Source of the DNA: Acinetobacter sp.
GTDB lineage: Bacteria; Pseudomonadota; Gammaproteobacteria; Pseudomonadales; Moraxellaceae
Direction: 5' to 3'
DNA length: 10,914 bases
Assembly: GCA_030523805.1 (NCBI GenBank)
Contig: JAUNHS010000036.1
Coordinates: 4,368 to 15,281 of the forward strand
Shown here: positions 1-7,593 of the stretch, piece after piece
Layout: every line of letters begins with the position of its first letter
Position numbering within the stretch: position 1 is the stretch's first letter
The notes under the pieces: generated by a model
What the model saw: only the letters and a program-made list of their open reading frames with translations
Databases searched by the model: none
Told to the model about the DNA's origin: nothing
Translations under genes and position numbers: made by a program

Positions 1-1198
1 ATGACCATAATTGCATTAATTCCACCGTGGCAATGTGTTCATCTACTTGGCGATGCTGGCTATATTGCTGTAAAACATCTGTCAAATGATAATGTGGATA
101 ATCTTGTATAAATTGCTGTAAATGGTGATAAGAAATAGACGGTTGCAATAATAATTGAGCAAACGTCAAGCACGGCATAGCTTGATATTGCTGTTGCCAA
201 GCCGACAAATGAGCCTGTATATCGCCTTGATGTTCACCTTGCTCCTGCATACTGTGCAACCATAATAATAAAATATATTCATCAAAATAATAGTTTAAAC
301 TTTGCTCGGCTATTTCTCGCAAAAATATATTGATTTGCATATTTTGCGTATGCTTAAACAATTGTTGCAATAAAATTAAATATCGCTGATTTAATCCATA
401 ATATTGCATGTCATATTGCTTAAAACCATCATGAATAATATTCAATTTATTTTGAATAATACTCACCGTCGTTTGTGGATTTAAATCCATTACCAATATT
501 AAAGCATTCAACCACTGTTGAAATTGCTCTGCATTTAACGTGTGATGATGAGCATAATCCAAATAAGCAACGGCAAATTGTTGTGCAAATTTCGCCCACA
601 AATGCTGCTTTACTTGCTGGTACAATGGTTGAATAGCTTCAAGTTCATGGGCAAGCTGTGCTGTCAAAATACTTAATTGCTGTAAACTTTTTTGCTCGTG
701 TTGCTGCAATAAATAAATGTGAGCCGTTTGTAATTCAGCAAGTGCTTGCAAATGCGACGGTACAGCGTGTAGCACTTGCAAAGCGACATCATATTGTTTT
801 TGCTCAGAAAAATGTACACTTTGGATTAATGCCGACAAATGCGGTGATGTTTGGTATTTTTTCACGATGGAAGCAAATAATGCTGGCGAAGTATGATGTG
901 TGAACGATTGAAAAAACAAAATCAAACCACTTTGTTCATACAAATAAAGCTGTGAAAATTGCAAATGTCGCTTTTTACTTTGTGCCTTTCGCCATTGCCA
1001 CAAACAAAATGAAACCAACAAAAATAATGCACTCACGAATGCAAATAACAAAACGCCTAGCACCAATACACTACTTTGTAATTGCCAATGCCACCAATAA
1101 ATAGACACATAACCACTACCACCCACACCAAAAATGATGATAAAAATCAATGTAATAGCAATAATCGTCAAAAAATAGGCTTGTACACGATGTTTCAT
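1..1198 (-). CDS. hemY: HemY, membrane-anchored heme-biosynthesis accessory protein (3' end outside window)
   Basis: An open frame of 399 codons starts at an ATG at 1198 and stays open to the left edge, so the C-terminus is missing. Family members are around 390-400 residues, so little is probably lost. Two hydrophobic segments near residues 8-26 and 43-66 are separated by a short loop with a GYVSIYWW motif and followed by a basic stretch (WRKAQSKKRH). This is the layout of the HemY N-terminal domain, with the rest of the protein in the cytoplasm. The remainder is helical, Q/H/L-rich and compatible with degenerate TPR-like repeats. Its role is unproven; in enterobacteria hemY sits in the hemCDXY operon and is linked to late heme synthesis. 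The start is supported by a GGAAAGGGG ribosome binding site, and the gene lies 17 bases after the hemX-like stop. The assignment rests mainly on context and N-terminal architecture, because sequence conservation is low. Confidence 0.8.
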   Translation of the reverse strand, partial: MKHRVQAYFLTIIAITLIFIIIFGVGGSGYVSIYWWHWQLQSSVLVLGVLLFAFVSALFLLVSFCLWQWRKAQSKKRHLQFSQLYLYEQSGLILFFQSFTHHTSPALFASIVKKYQTSPHLSALIQSVHFSEQKQYDVALQVLHAVPSHLQALAELQTAHIYLLQQHEQKSLQQLSILTAQLAHELEAIQPLYQQVKQHLWAKFAQQFAVAYLDYAHHHTLNAEQFQQWLNALILVMDLNPQTTVSIIQNKLNIIHDGFKQYDMQYYGLNQRYLILLQQLFKHTQNMQINIFLREIAEQSLNYYFDEYILLLWLHSMQEQGEHQGDIQAHLSAWQQQYQAMPCLTFAQLLLQPSISYHHLQQFIQDYPHYHLTDVLQQYSQHRQVDEHIATVELMQLWS

Positions 1199-1215
1199 GT
1201 GGAACACCCCTTTCC

Positions 1216-2085
1216 TTATGGTTGTGCTTGTGTTGCACGCTGAGCATCATGACCAAATAAAGCAATGCTATTGAGTGCAGGTGGTGTTGTTACAGCGACT
1301 GCGGTTAATTCCGTCATCATTGGTTGGAATTTTTGTTGTTGTGCTTCATCAAGCTGATGAATTTTTTGCTGAATTTGCGTCAATTGTTGTGTCCATGCTT
1401 GCTGGTGCGATAAATGCAAACTTTGCTTCAATAATTGCACATCGGCACGAATATCTTGCAACCATAGGCGAATGTCGTTACTTTGCTGTAATGGTGCTTG
1501 CACACGTTCTATACGGATTAAATTTTGCCAAAATGATGTGTTTTGCTGTGGTTGAAATTGTGGCGAACGAGTCAAACTTTGCTCCAATTGCTGATCAATC
1601 GCTTGAATTAAATTGACCAATAATTGCTGTTGTTGATGATTTTGCTGAGCATAACGTTGTATTGCTGTACGGTCTTGCTGCACGACATTGGATAAGGTTT
1701 GCTTAAAGCCATCGGCAAGTTGTGTCGTGGCAATCTGTTGCTCTATCGTGGTTAATTTTTCTACGGCATATAGCCACTGCCCTTGCTGAATGGCAAATTG
1801 CACCGTTTCTAGCTGTGCCAATAATTGTTGGCGTTGGGCGTGTTGTAGTTGTTCTGATGTTGCTGTTGAATTGGTGCTAGCAGGCGTATTTGCTGCGTGC
1901 GTGCCTTGTGTTTGACGTTGCCATGCAATCCATTCATCTTTCAGTTGAGCAGTTCGCTGTTCGGATTGATGATATTCCTGCTGCAATTGCGTAAAGCGTT
2001 GTTCTAACGTATAATTTTTATAGCCGTAACCTGCCAAAATCAAAACAGCAATCCCCCACACACCCCATTGTAATTTATTCATCAT
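1216..2085 (-). CDS. hemX: HemX-like membrane protein of the hem operon
   Basis: This is a 289-residue protein with one N-terminal membrane anchor (about residues 7-22). A heptad-like, probably coiled-coil helix follows (about 26-58), then a Ser/Thr/Ala-rich linker (about 61-77) and a long helical Q-rich domain containing a motif of the type AVEKLTTIEQQI, as in HemX proteins. These are often labelled uroporphyrin-III C-methyltransferase, but nothing here resembles a SAM methyltransferase fold, so that name should not be used. It is shorter than enterobacterial HemX (about 390 residues). About 60 of its 289 residues are glutamine. It overlaps the end of hemD by 11 bases, which suggests translational coupling. 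Two ATG codons are adjacent: a GGGGG tract lies 3 bases before the first and 6 before the second, so the ATG at 2082 may be the real start. The function is unknown; a membrane scaffold for heme-pathway enzymes is a guess from gene context. Confidence 0.8.
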   Translation of the reverse strand: MMNKLQWGVWGIAVLILAGYGYKNYTLEQRFTQLQQEYHQSEQRTAQLKDEWIAWQRQTQGTHAANTPASTNSTATSEQLQHAQRQQLLAQLETVQFAIQQGQWLYAVEKLTTIEQQIATTQLADGFKQTLSNVVQQDRTAIQRYAQQNHQQQQLLVNLIQAIDQQLEQSLTRSPQFQPQQNTSFWQNLIRIERVQAPLQQSNDIRLWLQDIRADVQLLKQSLHLSHQQAWTQQLTQIQQKIHQLDEAQQQKFQPMMTELTAVAVTTPPALNSIALFGHDAQRATQAQP

Positions 2086-2872
2086 CTTCCCCCAATAATG
2101 ATTGAACGCACTGCTGAATATCGTTTACTTGCAAACCTTGTAGCACATGGCAATGCACTTGCTTTTGCCCTGCAATGTGTGATGAAACAATATGTGCCAC
2201 TCGTTCGCCCAACACCAAATAATCCACACGCAAACCAGAAATCTTTGCAATAAAATCATCATCTTGCTGTAAATTTTGCCAATAATGCCAACTCATTGCA
2301 CTGCTGATTAACACAAACATTTGCCGAATGTGTTGCTGTTGTACTTGCTGTTTGAGCTGTTGCCATTGCTGTACAGCGTGTACAGGCAAATGCCGCTGAT
2401 ATAGGCAAATATTTTCCACCTGCCAATGCTGTTGCTGTAAGTGCTGCATCAACCACTCACGCCCACCTTCGCCACGCCAAAAAGCCACGTTTGCTGGTGA
2501 TGATGTTTGAAATAGCAAAACATTCGCCATAGCTTCAGAATTTTCAATATCAGGTACAAATGCCTGAATCCCAAATTGAGCCAAGCATTGTGCCGTTTTT
2601 TGTCCAACTGCGACCCATTGTATGTGCTGCAATGCCGTGAGCGACACGCCTGCCTGCTGTAAATATTGCATACCGACTTGTACTGCCATGGGGCTAACCA
2701 CCACAATCACTTGCACATTGGGCAAATGTTGCATTTGTCGCTGCAACACATCATCAAATGCACAGGCTTCTAAAGCCAACAACGGTAATTGAAATTCAAT
2801 CATCTCCGCTTGTGCAAATGTAAGACGTTCCGCACGTTCGGCTGGGCGTGTATTAACAAAAATGGCGTTCAT
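2075..2872 (-). CDS. hemD: Uroporphyrinogen-III synthase
   Basis: This cytosolic enzyme closes and rearranges the linear tetrapyrrole hydroxymethylbilane into uroporphyrinogen III, the branch point to heme, siroheme and cobalamin. The 265 residues match the usual size. Family landmarks appear in order: VNTRP near residue 6, VSPMAVQ at 59-65 (the 'TS..AV' position), VAVGQKTAQCL at 87-97, FWRGEGGREWL at 131-141 (the 'RG..GR..L' loop), a CLYQRHLP strand at 156-163, VLISSAMSW at 187-195, and VLGERVAHI at 220-228. This family is poorly conserved, so the spread of weak motifs plus the position after hemC carries the call. The gene starts 9 bases after the hemC stop, with only a weak GTGAG-like ribosome site, so coupling to hemC translation is likely. 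The protein has many glutamines in its second half. Confidence 0.93.
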   Translation of the reverse strand: MNAIFVNTRPAERAERLTFAQAEMIEFQLPLLALEACAFDDVLQRQMQHLPNVQVIVVVSPMAVQVGMQYLQQAGVSLTALQHIQWVAVGQKTAQCLAQFGIQAFVPDIENSEAMANVLLFQTSSPANVAFWRGEGGREWLMQHLQQQHWQVENICLYQRHLPVHAVQQWQQLKQQVQQQHIRQMFVLISSAMSWHYWQNLQQDDDFIAKISGLRVDYLVLGERVAHIVSSHIAGQKQVHCHVLQGLQVNDIQQCVQSLLGEDDE

Positions 2873-2881
2873 GCACTCACA

Positions 2882-3802
2882 TTACTCATATAAGGCTTTT
2901 AGCAATTCGCCTGCCCCTTGTGCCAATAAATCTTGGGCTAATTGCTCGCCCAATTGTTCAGCTTGGGCAATATCGCCTTGACGTTCGGCTTTGAGCAATT
3001 GTGAACCATCAATGCTACCTACTCGCCCTGCAATGTGTAATTGCCCATCATTAAGCGTGGCAAAACCTGCAATCGGCACTTGGCAACCGCCTTGTAAATA
3101 ACGGTTAAATGCACGCTCGGCACGCACACAAGCATCCGTTTCTGCGTGCAATAAAGGACGGATTAAATTTAGCACATTTTCATCGTGGCTACGGCATTCC
3201 AAACCTAACGCCCCTTGCCCCACCGCAGGCAAACTCATTTCTGCAGTTAAGGTATGACGAATACGTTCGCCCAAGCCCAAACGCTTCAAGCCTGCACTGG
3301 CAAGAATAATGGCATCATACTCGCCTGCGTCCAATTTCCCCAGACGTGTTCCCACATTGCCACGCAAATCTTTGATAATTAAATCAGGACGTGCTTGCAA
3401 TAATTGGCATTTACGGCGTAGGCTTGATGTGCCTAAAATCGCTCCCTGTGGTAAATCGTCCAAGTGGGCATATTGATTAGATACAAAAGCATCAAACGGA
3501 TCTTCACGCTCACAAATCACCGCAAGGCTTAATCCTTCAGGCAATTCCATCGGTACATCTTTCATAGAATGCACCGCCAAATCGGCACGACCATCAAGCA
3601 AGGCATTTTCTAATTCTTTGACAAATAAGCCTTTTCCACCAATTTTTGCCAATGGCGTATCCAAAATTTTATCGCCCTGCGTTACAAATGTAACCAATTC
3701 CACCGTTAAACTCGGGTGTAATTGTTGCAAACGTGCTTTGATATGTTCGGCTTGCCACAAGGCTAAAGGGCTTTGTCGTGTTGCGATTTTTAGTGTCATC
3801 AT
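2882..3802 (-). CDS. hemC: Porphobilinogen deaminase (hydroxymethylbilane synthase)
   Basis: This enzyme joins four porphobilinogens into hydroxymethylbilane, the substrate of HemD, using a covalently bound dipyrromethane cofactor. The sequence is close to the textbook family: [13 protein letters not shown] near the N-terminus, [23 protein letters not shown] at about 41-63 (the first 18 residues are [18 protein letters not shown]), HSMKDVP with catalytic Asp82, GTSSLRR at 124-130, LRGNVGTRL at 146-154, [10 protein letters not shown] at 191-200, and GGCQVPI with cofactor-attachment Cys240. Numbering is from the ATG at 3802. The open frame extends two codons further to a TTG at 3808, but the tandem ATGs at 3802 and 3799 are better starts, with GAGT eight bases upstream. 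The 306-residue length is normal. This is the first gene of the leftward hem operon, and it diverges from argH. Confidence 0.97.
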   Translation of the reverse strand: MMTLKIATRQSPLALWQAEHIKARLQQLHPSLTVELVTFVTQGDKILDTPLAKIGGKGLFVKELENALLDGRADLAVHSMKDVPMELPEGLSLAVICEREDPFDAFVSNQYAHLDDLPQGAILGTSSLRRKCQLLQARPDLIIKDLRGNVGTRLGKLDAGEYDAIILASAGLKRLGLGERIRHTLTAEMSLPAVGQGALGLECRSHDENVLNLIRPLLHAETDACVRAERAFNRYLQGGCQVPIAGFATLNDGQLHIAGRVGSIDGSQLLKAERQGDIAQAEQLGEQLAQDLLAQGAGELLKALYE

Positions 3803-3838
3803 GAGCAATTACTCTGCATTTTGTGTTCTTTGTGCATC

Positions 3839-3847
3839 ATCATACCA
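3839..3847 (-). promoter_or_regulatory. Candidate extended -10 promoter of the hem operon
   Basis: On the minus strand the sequence reads TGGTATGAT, which is an extended -10 (TGn followed by TATGAT, one mismatch to TATAAT). I see no good -35 at 16-18 bases. The expected start of transcription would leave a leader of roughly 30 bases before hemC. Position and motif support it; no experiment does. Confidence 0.45.
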
Positions 3848-3926
3848 CAAGCACGCATTTTACGATATAAATGTTATTTTCATTGCCTGTCCAATAGTCG
3901 TAAATGCAGTTTTTTAGTCTTTATTT

Positions 3927-3935
3927 TGCTATACT
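3927..3935 (+). promoter_or_regulatory. Candidate extended -10 promoter of argH-yggX
   Basis: The sequence TGCTATACT matches TGn plus a -10 hexamer with one mismatch to TATAAT. The expected -35 position holds only a weak match in a T-rich stretch. Transcription would begin near 3942, giving a leader of about 75 bases that contains a short nested hairpin (GCTA at 3954-3957 with TAGC at 3961-3964, flanked by AAGC and GCTT). I recognise no ArgR operator with confidence. Confidence 0.5.
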
Positions 3936-4015
3936 CAACAGATAAAGCTAAAAGCTACAGTAGCGTGGCTTGAGCAAATATTTTTATGAATTTTATTTTT
4001 AGAGCGAACTGACCT

Positions 4016-5446
4016 ATGAGCCAATCTCAAAATCCATCATTAGCACAAGCAACATCAGGTATGTGGGGCGGACGTTTTAGCGAAGCGACTGATGCCTTTG
4101 TTGCCGAATTTACTGCTTCTGTGCAATTTGACCAACGCTTTTATAAGCAAGATATTCAAGGCTCAATTGCCCATGCCACTATGTTGGCAAAAGTCGGTAT
4201 TTTAAGCGAACAAGAGCGTGATGATATTATTCAAGGACTCACGCAAATTCAACAAGAAATTGAAGCAGGTACATTTGAATGGCGAATTGACCTTGAAGAT
4301 GTTCACATGAATATTGAACATCGTTTAACCGAACGCATTGGCATTACAGGCAAAAAATTACACACAGGACGTAGCCGTAATGACCAAGTAGCGACCGATA
4401 TTCGCTTATATTTGCGTGATGAAATCAAGGCATTATTTCCGATTTTACAACGTTTACAGCAAGGTATTTTGGCATTGGCGAAGCAAAATACAGCGACCAT
4501 TATGCCAGGCTTTACCCATTTACAAACGGCTCAACCTGTAACTTTTGGACATCATTTGATGGCGTGGTTTGAAATGTTGGTGCGTGATGGCGAACGTTTG
4601 CGTGATTGCTATAGCCGTGTGAATCGCTTGCCACTAGGTGCAGCAGCATTGGCAGGCACGACTTATCCGATTGACCGTCATTATGTGGCGGAATTATTGG
4701 GCTTTGATGGCGTGTGTGAAAACTCGCTTGATGCCGTGTCTGACCGTGATTTTGCCATTGAATTTTGTTCAGTCGCTTCATTGGTGATGATGCACTTGTC
4801 TCGTATTTCTGAAGAATTAATTTTGTGGACATCGGCTCAATTTAAATTTGTGCAAATTCCTGACCGTTTCTGCACAGGCTCGTCTATCATGCCACAAAAG
4901 AAAAACCCTGATGTACCTGAATTGATTCGTGGCAAAACAGGGCGTGTGTATGGCGATTTGATGAGTTTGCTGACACTAATGAAAGGGCAACCACTCGCTT
5001 ATAATAAGGATAATCAAGAAGATAAAGAGCCTTTATTTGATGCCATTGATACCTTGCGTGGTAGCTTGATGGCATTTGCCGATATGATTCCTGCTCTCGT
5101 GCCAAATGTCGCAGAAATGCGTGAAGCAGCATTGCGTGGTTTTTCTACAGCAACCGATTTGGCAGATTATTTAGTGAAAAAAGGCATTGCGTTCCGTGAT
5201 GCACATGAGATTGTGGGTAAAGCTGTAGCGTTGGGCGTGCAGGAAAATAAAGATTTATCTGAATTAACGTTGGAACAATTACAGCAATTCTCTGATGTGA
5301 TTACCGCTGATGTGTTTGATGTAGCATTGACTTTAGATGCGTCTGTGGCGGCTCGCAACCATATTGGCGGAACTGCTCCTGCTCAAGTGGCACAAGCGAT
5401 TGAACGTGCAGAGCAACGTTTGCAGCAATTTTATGCTACAATTTAA
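4016..5446 (+). CDS. argH: Argininosuccinate lyase
   Basis: This enzyme cleaves argininosuccinate to arginine and fumarate, the last step of arginine synthesis, as a homotetramer in the cytoplasm. It belongs to the fumarase/aspartase superfamily. The 476 residues include MWGGRF at 16-21, LEDVHMNIE at 93-101, HTGRSRNDQ at 116-124, the [10 protein letters not shown] region with catalytic-type His168 in FTHLQ, and the superfamily signature [12 protein letters not shown] at 288-299 holding the mobile-loop serine. All key positions look intact. The start is preceded by a weak AGAG about 11 bases upstream. The N-terminus carries roughly 13 extra polar residues before the conserved MWGGRF, where many homologues begin almost directly. 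The gene diverges from hemC and is followed 35 bases downstream by a yggX-type gene, probably in one transcript. Confidence 0.98.
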   Translation: MSQSQNPSLAQATSGMWGGRFSEATDAFVAEFTASVQFDQRFYKQDIQGSIAHATMLAKVGILSEQERDDIIQGLTQIQQEIEAGTFEWRIDLEDVHMNIEHRLTERIGITGKKLHTGRSRNDQVATDIRLYLRDEIKALFPILQRLQQGILALAKQNTATIMPGFTHLQTAQPVTFGHHLMAWFEMLVRDGERLRDCYSRVNRLPLGAAALAGTTYPIDRHYVAELLGFDGVCENSLDAVSDRDFAIEFCSVASLVMMHLSRISEELILWTSAQFKFVQIPDRFCTGSSIMPQKKNPDVPELIRGKTGRVYGDLMSLLTLMKGQPLAYNKDNQEDKEPLFDAIDTLRGSLMAFADMIPALVPNVAEMREAALRGFSTATDLADYLVKKGIAFRDAHEIVGKAVALGVQENKDLSELTLEQLQQFSDVITADVFDVALTLDASVAARNHIGGTAPAQVAQAIERAEQRLQQFYATI

Positions 5447-5470
5447 GGCAATGAAATTTCACTGATTTTT

Positions 5471-5475
5471 AGGAA
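5471..5475 (+). promoter_or_regulatory. Ribosome binding site deciding the yggX start
   Basis: AGGAA lies directly against an ATG at 5476, with no spacer, but six bases before the ATG at 5482. Normal spacing therefore favours the second ATG, which also gives the family's typical start, MTRQVFC. Confidence 0.75.
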
Positions 5476-5481
5476 ATGTAT

Positions 5482-5754
5482 ATGACTCGTCAAGTATTTT
5501 GCCGTAAATATCAACAAGAAATGGAAGGTTTAGCCGCTGCTCCATTTCCAGGTGCGAAAGGTCAAGAATTGTTTGACACGGTGTCTAAACAAGCATGGCA
5601 AGAATGGTTACAGCACCAAACCACGCTGATTAATGAAAAGCGTTTAAACGTGTTTGAACCTGAAGCGAAAAAGTTTTTGGAAGAGCAACGTGAGAAGTTT
5701 TTCAATAATGATGAAAGTTTAGAAGTCGCTGAAGGTTTAACACCGAAAAAGTAA
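5482..5754 (+). CDS. yggX: Probable Fe(II)-trafficking / oxidative-damage protection protein (YggX family)
   Basis: This is a 90-residue cytosolic protein. Family members help protect Fe-S clusters and are proposed to handle ferrous iron. Diagnostic features are [12 protein letters not shown] near the N-terminus (one conserved Cys, at residue 7), the PFPGAKGQ turn, the [22 protein letters not shown] region (core [18 protein letters not shown]), and a C-terminal EGLTPKK tail resembling the EGYTPE ending of the E. coli protein. Length matches the family. The ATG at 5476 would add two residues but sits against the ribosome site. No promoter is evident in the 35-base gap, so it is probably co-transcribed with argH and ends at the hairpin 50 bases downstream. 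An iron-related gene near a heme operon is suggestive, but the two are on opposite strands. Confidence 0.93.
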   Translation: MTRQVFCRKYQQEMEGLAAAPFPGAKGQELFDTVSKQAWQEWLQHQTTLINEKRLNVFEPEAKKFLEEQREKFFNNDESLEVAEGLTPKK

Positions 5755-5764
5755 TGTTGCAATC
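5753..5764 (+). repeat. 12-base direct repeat, copy 1
   Basis: AATGTTGCAATC occurs here, beginning inside the yggX stop codon, and again at 5852-5863 in the same orientation. The two copies sit on either side of the strong terminator hairpin. The match is exact, but I cannot tell from one sequence whether it is functional or chance. Confidence 0.6.
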
Positions 5765-5804
5765 ATCTACATTTGATGATGTTTATTGAATGCAGTAGCG
5801 ACAA

Positions 5805-5832
5805 AAAAGCCCTAACAATCGTTAGGGCTTTT
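5805..5832. terminator. Bidirectional intrinsic terminator between yggX and the CoA-transferase gene
   Basis: A perfect 12-bp stem (AAAAGCCCTAAC pairing with GTTAGGGCTTTT) closes a four-base AATC loop. Rightward transcripts end in four T residues. Leftward transcripts get a run of six, because 5803-5808 is all A. It lies between two converging genes and probably serves both argH-yggX and the CoA-transferase gene, with the leftward direction stronger. Confidence 0.92.
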
Positions 5833-5840
5833 GCTTTGGC

Positions 5841-5876
5841 AAATTTAGGACAATGTTGCAATCGCCCTAAATTTTT
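5841..5876. terminator. Second, weaker hairpin downstream of the CoA-transferase gene
   Basis: AAATTTAGG at 5841-5849 pairs with CCTAAATTT at 5866-5874 around a 16-base loop, followed by further T residues on the plus strand. The stem is mostly A-T, so it is less stable than the neighbouring hairpin. It may be a backup terminator, or a structure protecting the 3' end of the leftward message. Confidence 0.4.
5852..5863 (+). repeat. 12-base direct repeat, copy 2
   Basis: This is the second exact copy of AATGTTGCAATC, 99 bases after the first. It falls within the loop of the weaker hairpin. See copy 1 at 5753-5764. Confidence 0.6.
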
Positions 5877-5894
5877 GAACAAACTAATTGCGAA

Positions 5895-7409
5895 TTATTT
5901 GATACGCATATCGCCTGTTTCAACAAAACGTTGGTGCCAAGACAATGCTTCAAGCAAGATGTGTGGCGTATGTAAACCACCTGCTTTTTCTGCACGGTCG
6001 TAGTAATCACGCAACATATCACGGTAATCTGGGTGTGAACAGTTTTCAATGATTAATTTCGCACGCTGACGTGGTGATTTACCACGCAAGTCTGCCATAC
6101 CTTGCTCAGTAACCACAAACATCACATCATGTTCAGTGTGGTCGTGGTGAGAAACCATTGGCACGATTGATGAAATTGCACCGCCTTTCGCTGTAGAAGG
6201 ACTTACGAAGAATGAGAAGAACGCATTACGAGTAAAGTCGCCTGAACCACCAATACCGTTCATCATTTTTGTACCCATCACGTGCGTAGAGTTTACGTTA
6301 CCGTAAATATCCGCTTCAATCATAGCATTCATACCAATGATACCGAGACGACGAATTAACTCAGGATTGTTGGTTAATTCCATTGGGCGTAAAATGATTT
6401 TATCACGCAAAAATTCAATGTTGTCATTGAAACGTTGTAACGCATCTGGGCTAAATGACAATGCAGTTGCTGAAGCTGACTTCATTTTACCTGCAATGAT
6501 TAAGTCCAACATACCATCTTGCAATACTTCAGTATAGCCTGTTAAGTCTTCAAATGGTGCATCTAAAAGACCTGCCAATACTGCATTTGCTACGTTACCT
6601 ACACCTGATTGTAAAGGCAATAAGTTTTTCGGTAAACGGCCTGCTTTTACTTCGTGGTCAAGGAAATCAATGATTTGTGAAGCGATACGTTTAGAAGTAT
6701 CGTCTGGCTCTGCAAATTTACTGTTACGGTCGCCAGAGTCAGTAAATACAATCGCAACGACTTTGTTTAAATCGCATTCTAAATATGGTGAACCGATACG
6801 GTCAAATGGGCCAATGATTGGAATTGGCTTACGGTGTGGTGGCAAACCAACTTCTGCATAAATGTCGTGCATACCTTCTAATTTTGCATTTTGTGCGGTA
6901 TTCACTTCAATAATGATTTTTTCAGCTGCTTTTAATACTTCAGCGTTATGACCAATACCCATTGATGGTACGATTTTACCATCAGCAGTAATTGCTGTCG
7001 CTTCTACAACAGCTGCATGAATATCACCGTAGAAACCTTGACGGATTTGTTGCTCTACATGGGATAAGTGCATATCTTGGTATGCAGTATGACCTGCGTT
7101 AATGTTGTTACGCAAAGTTGGGTCTGATTGGAATGGGCTACGGAATTTGATACAGTTTGCTTCAGCCATTACACCATCACAGTCTGGTGCAGTTGAAGCA
7201 CCTGTGATTACGCCAATACCAAAACTTTCACCACGAGCATGAAACTCTTTGGCACGCTTAGCAATTGCTGATGGCAATGCTTTTGGATAACCAGCACCTG
7301 TAAATCCACTAATTGCAACCGTCATACCATCTTGAATAAAAGTTGCTGCTTGATCTGCTGAGCAGACTTTGTCATGTAATGACGCTAAACCAATACGTTC
7401 TAATGACAT
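5895..7409 (-). CDS. Acetyl-CoA hydrolase / succinyl-CoA:acetate CoA-transferase family (AarC/ScpC-like)
   Basis: This is a class I CoA-transferase of 504 residues, the same size as acetic-acid-bacterial AarC. Family members move CoA between succinyl-CoA and acetate (or propionate) through a glutamyl-CoA thioester, and some were first named acetyl-CoA hydrolases. Visible motifs are SGFTGAGYPK at 34-43, ITGAST at 68-73, FRSPF at 89-93, VEATAIT at 135-141, LPLQSGVGNVANAV at 264-277, GYTEVLQDGML at 291-301 with the catalytic-type Glu294, ADIYGNVNSTHVMG at 366-379, MMNGIGGSGDF at 382-392 and VTEQGMADLRG at 433-443. These correspond closely to AarC. The start at 7409 has GGAG nine bases upstream; a GTG at 7439 in the same frame would swallow that site. 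It is transcribed alone, divergent from miaB and convergent with yggX. The substrate cannot be fixed from sequence: acetate is the best guess, propionate is possible. Confidence 0.94.
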   Translation of the reverse strand: MSLERIGLASLHDKVCSADQAATFIQDGMTVAISGFTGAGYPKALPSAIAKRAKEFHARGESFGIGVITGASTAPDCDGVMAEANCIKFRSPFQSDPTLRNNINAGHTAYQDMHLSHVEQQIRQGFYGDIHAAVVEATAITADGKIVPSMGIGHNAEVLKAAEKIIIEVNTAQNAKLEGMHDIYAEVGLPPHRKPIPIIGPFDRIGSPYLECDLNKVVAIVFTDSGDRNSKFAEPDDTSKRIASQIIDFLDHEVKAGRLPKNLLPLQSGVGNVANAVLAGLLDAPFEDLTGYTEVLQDGMLDLIIAGKMKSASATALSFSPDALQRFNDNIEFLRDKIILRPMELTNNPELIRRLGIIGMNAMIEADIYGNVNSTHVMGTKMMNGIGGSGDFTRNAFFSFFVSPSTAKGGAISSIVPMVSHHDHTEHDVMFVVTEQGMADLRGKSPRQRAKLIIENCSHPDYRDMLRDYYDRAEKAGGLHTPHILLEALSWHQRFVETGDMRIK

Positions 7410-7418
7410 CGTTATTTT

Positions 7419-7422
7419 CTCC
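7419..7422 (-). promoter_or_regulatory. Ribosome binding site deciding the CoA-transferase start
   Basis: GGAG on the minus strand lies nine bases before the ATG at 7409. The in-frame GTG at 7439 lies upstream of this site and has no equivalent of its own. Confidence 0.8.
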
Positions 7423-7451
7423 AAATAAAAGTTAAACACAGTGTCTAGCTT

Positions 7452-7460
7452 ATTTTAGCA
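7452..7460 (-). promoter_or_regulatory. Candidate extended -10 promoter of the CoA-transferase gene
   Basis: On the minus strand TGCTAAAAT reads as TGn plus TAAAAT (one mismatch to TATAAT). No clear -35 is seen. A start near 7446 would give a leader of about 37 bases. The same TGCTAAAAT occurs at 10849-10857 before the gene at the right edge, which adds some weight. Confidence 0.5.
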
Positions 7461-7539
7461 CTAGCTATTGCCATTGTGTATTACTCTCATGCAAAAGTCT
7501 AGAGATTGAATAAAAATAGTCCATAATTATTGCTTAAAA

Positions 7540-7550
7540 TATGATAAAAT
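7540..7550 (+). promoter_or_regulatory. Possible -10 region for miaB
   Basis: Two overlapping -10-like hexamers, TATGAT and TAAAAT, lie 44-54 bases before the miaB start in an AT-rich stretch. Neither has a convincing -35. In so AT-rich a background such hexamers arise by chance, so this is only a placement suggestion. Confidence 0.3.
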
Positions 7551-7593
7551 ATGCACATTCCAGCAATCCGCTAGATTTAATGAGAGACTATTT

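Noticed and set aside
658..903. 81-codon open frame on the plus strand
   Set aside because: It lies entirely inside hemY on the opposite strand, has no ribosome site, and reads as a shadow of the real gene.
1..2872. Many near-identical strings such as TTGCTGTAA on the plus strand, resembling DNA uptake sequences or dispersed repeats
   Set aside because: They are the reverse complement of in-frame Leu-Gln-Gln type codons (TTACAGCAA) in the glutamine-rich hem genes, so coding content explains them.
3803..3808. TTG start for hemC two codons upstream of the tandem ATGs
   Set aside because: The tandem ATGs have adequate ribosome-site spacing and fit the family N-terminus, so a TTG is not needed.
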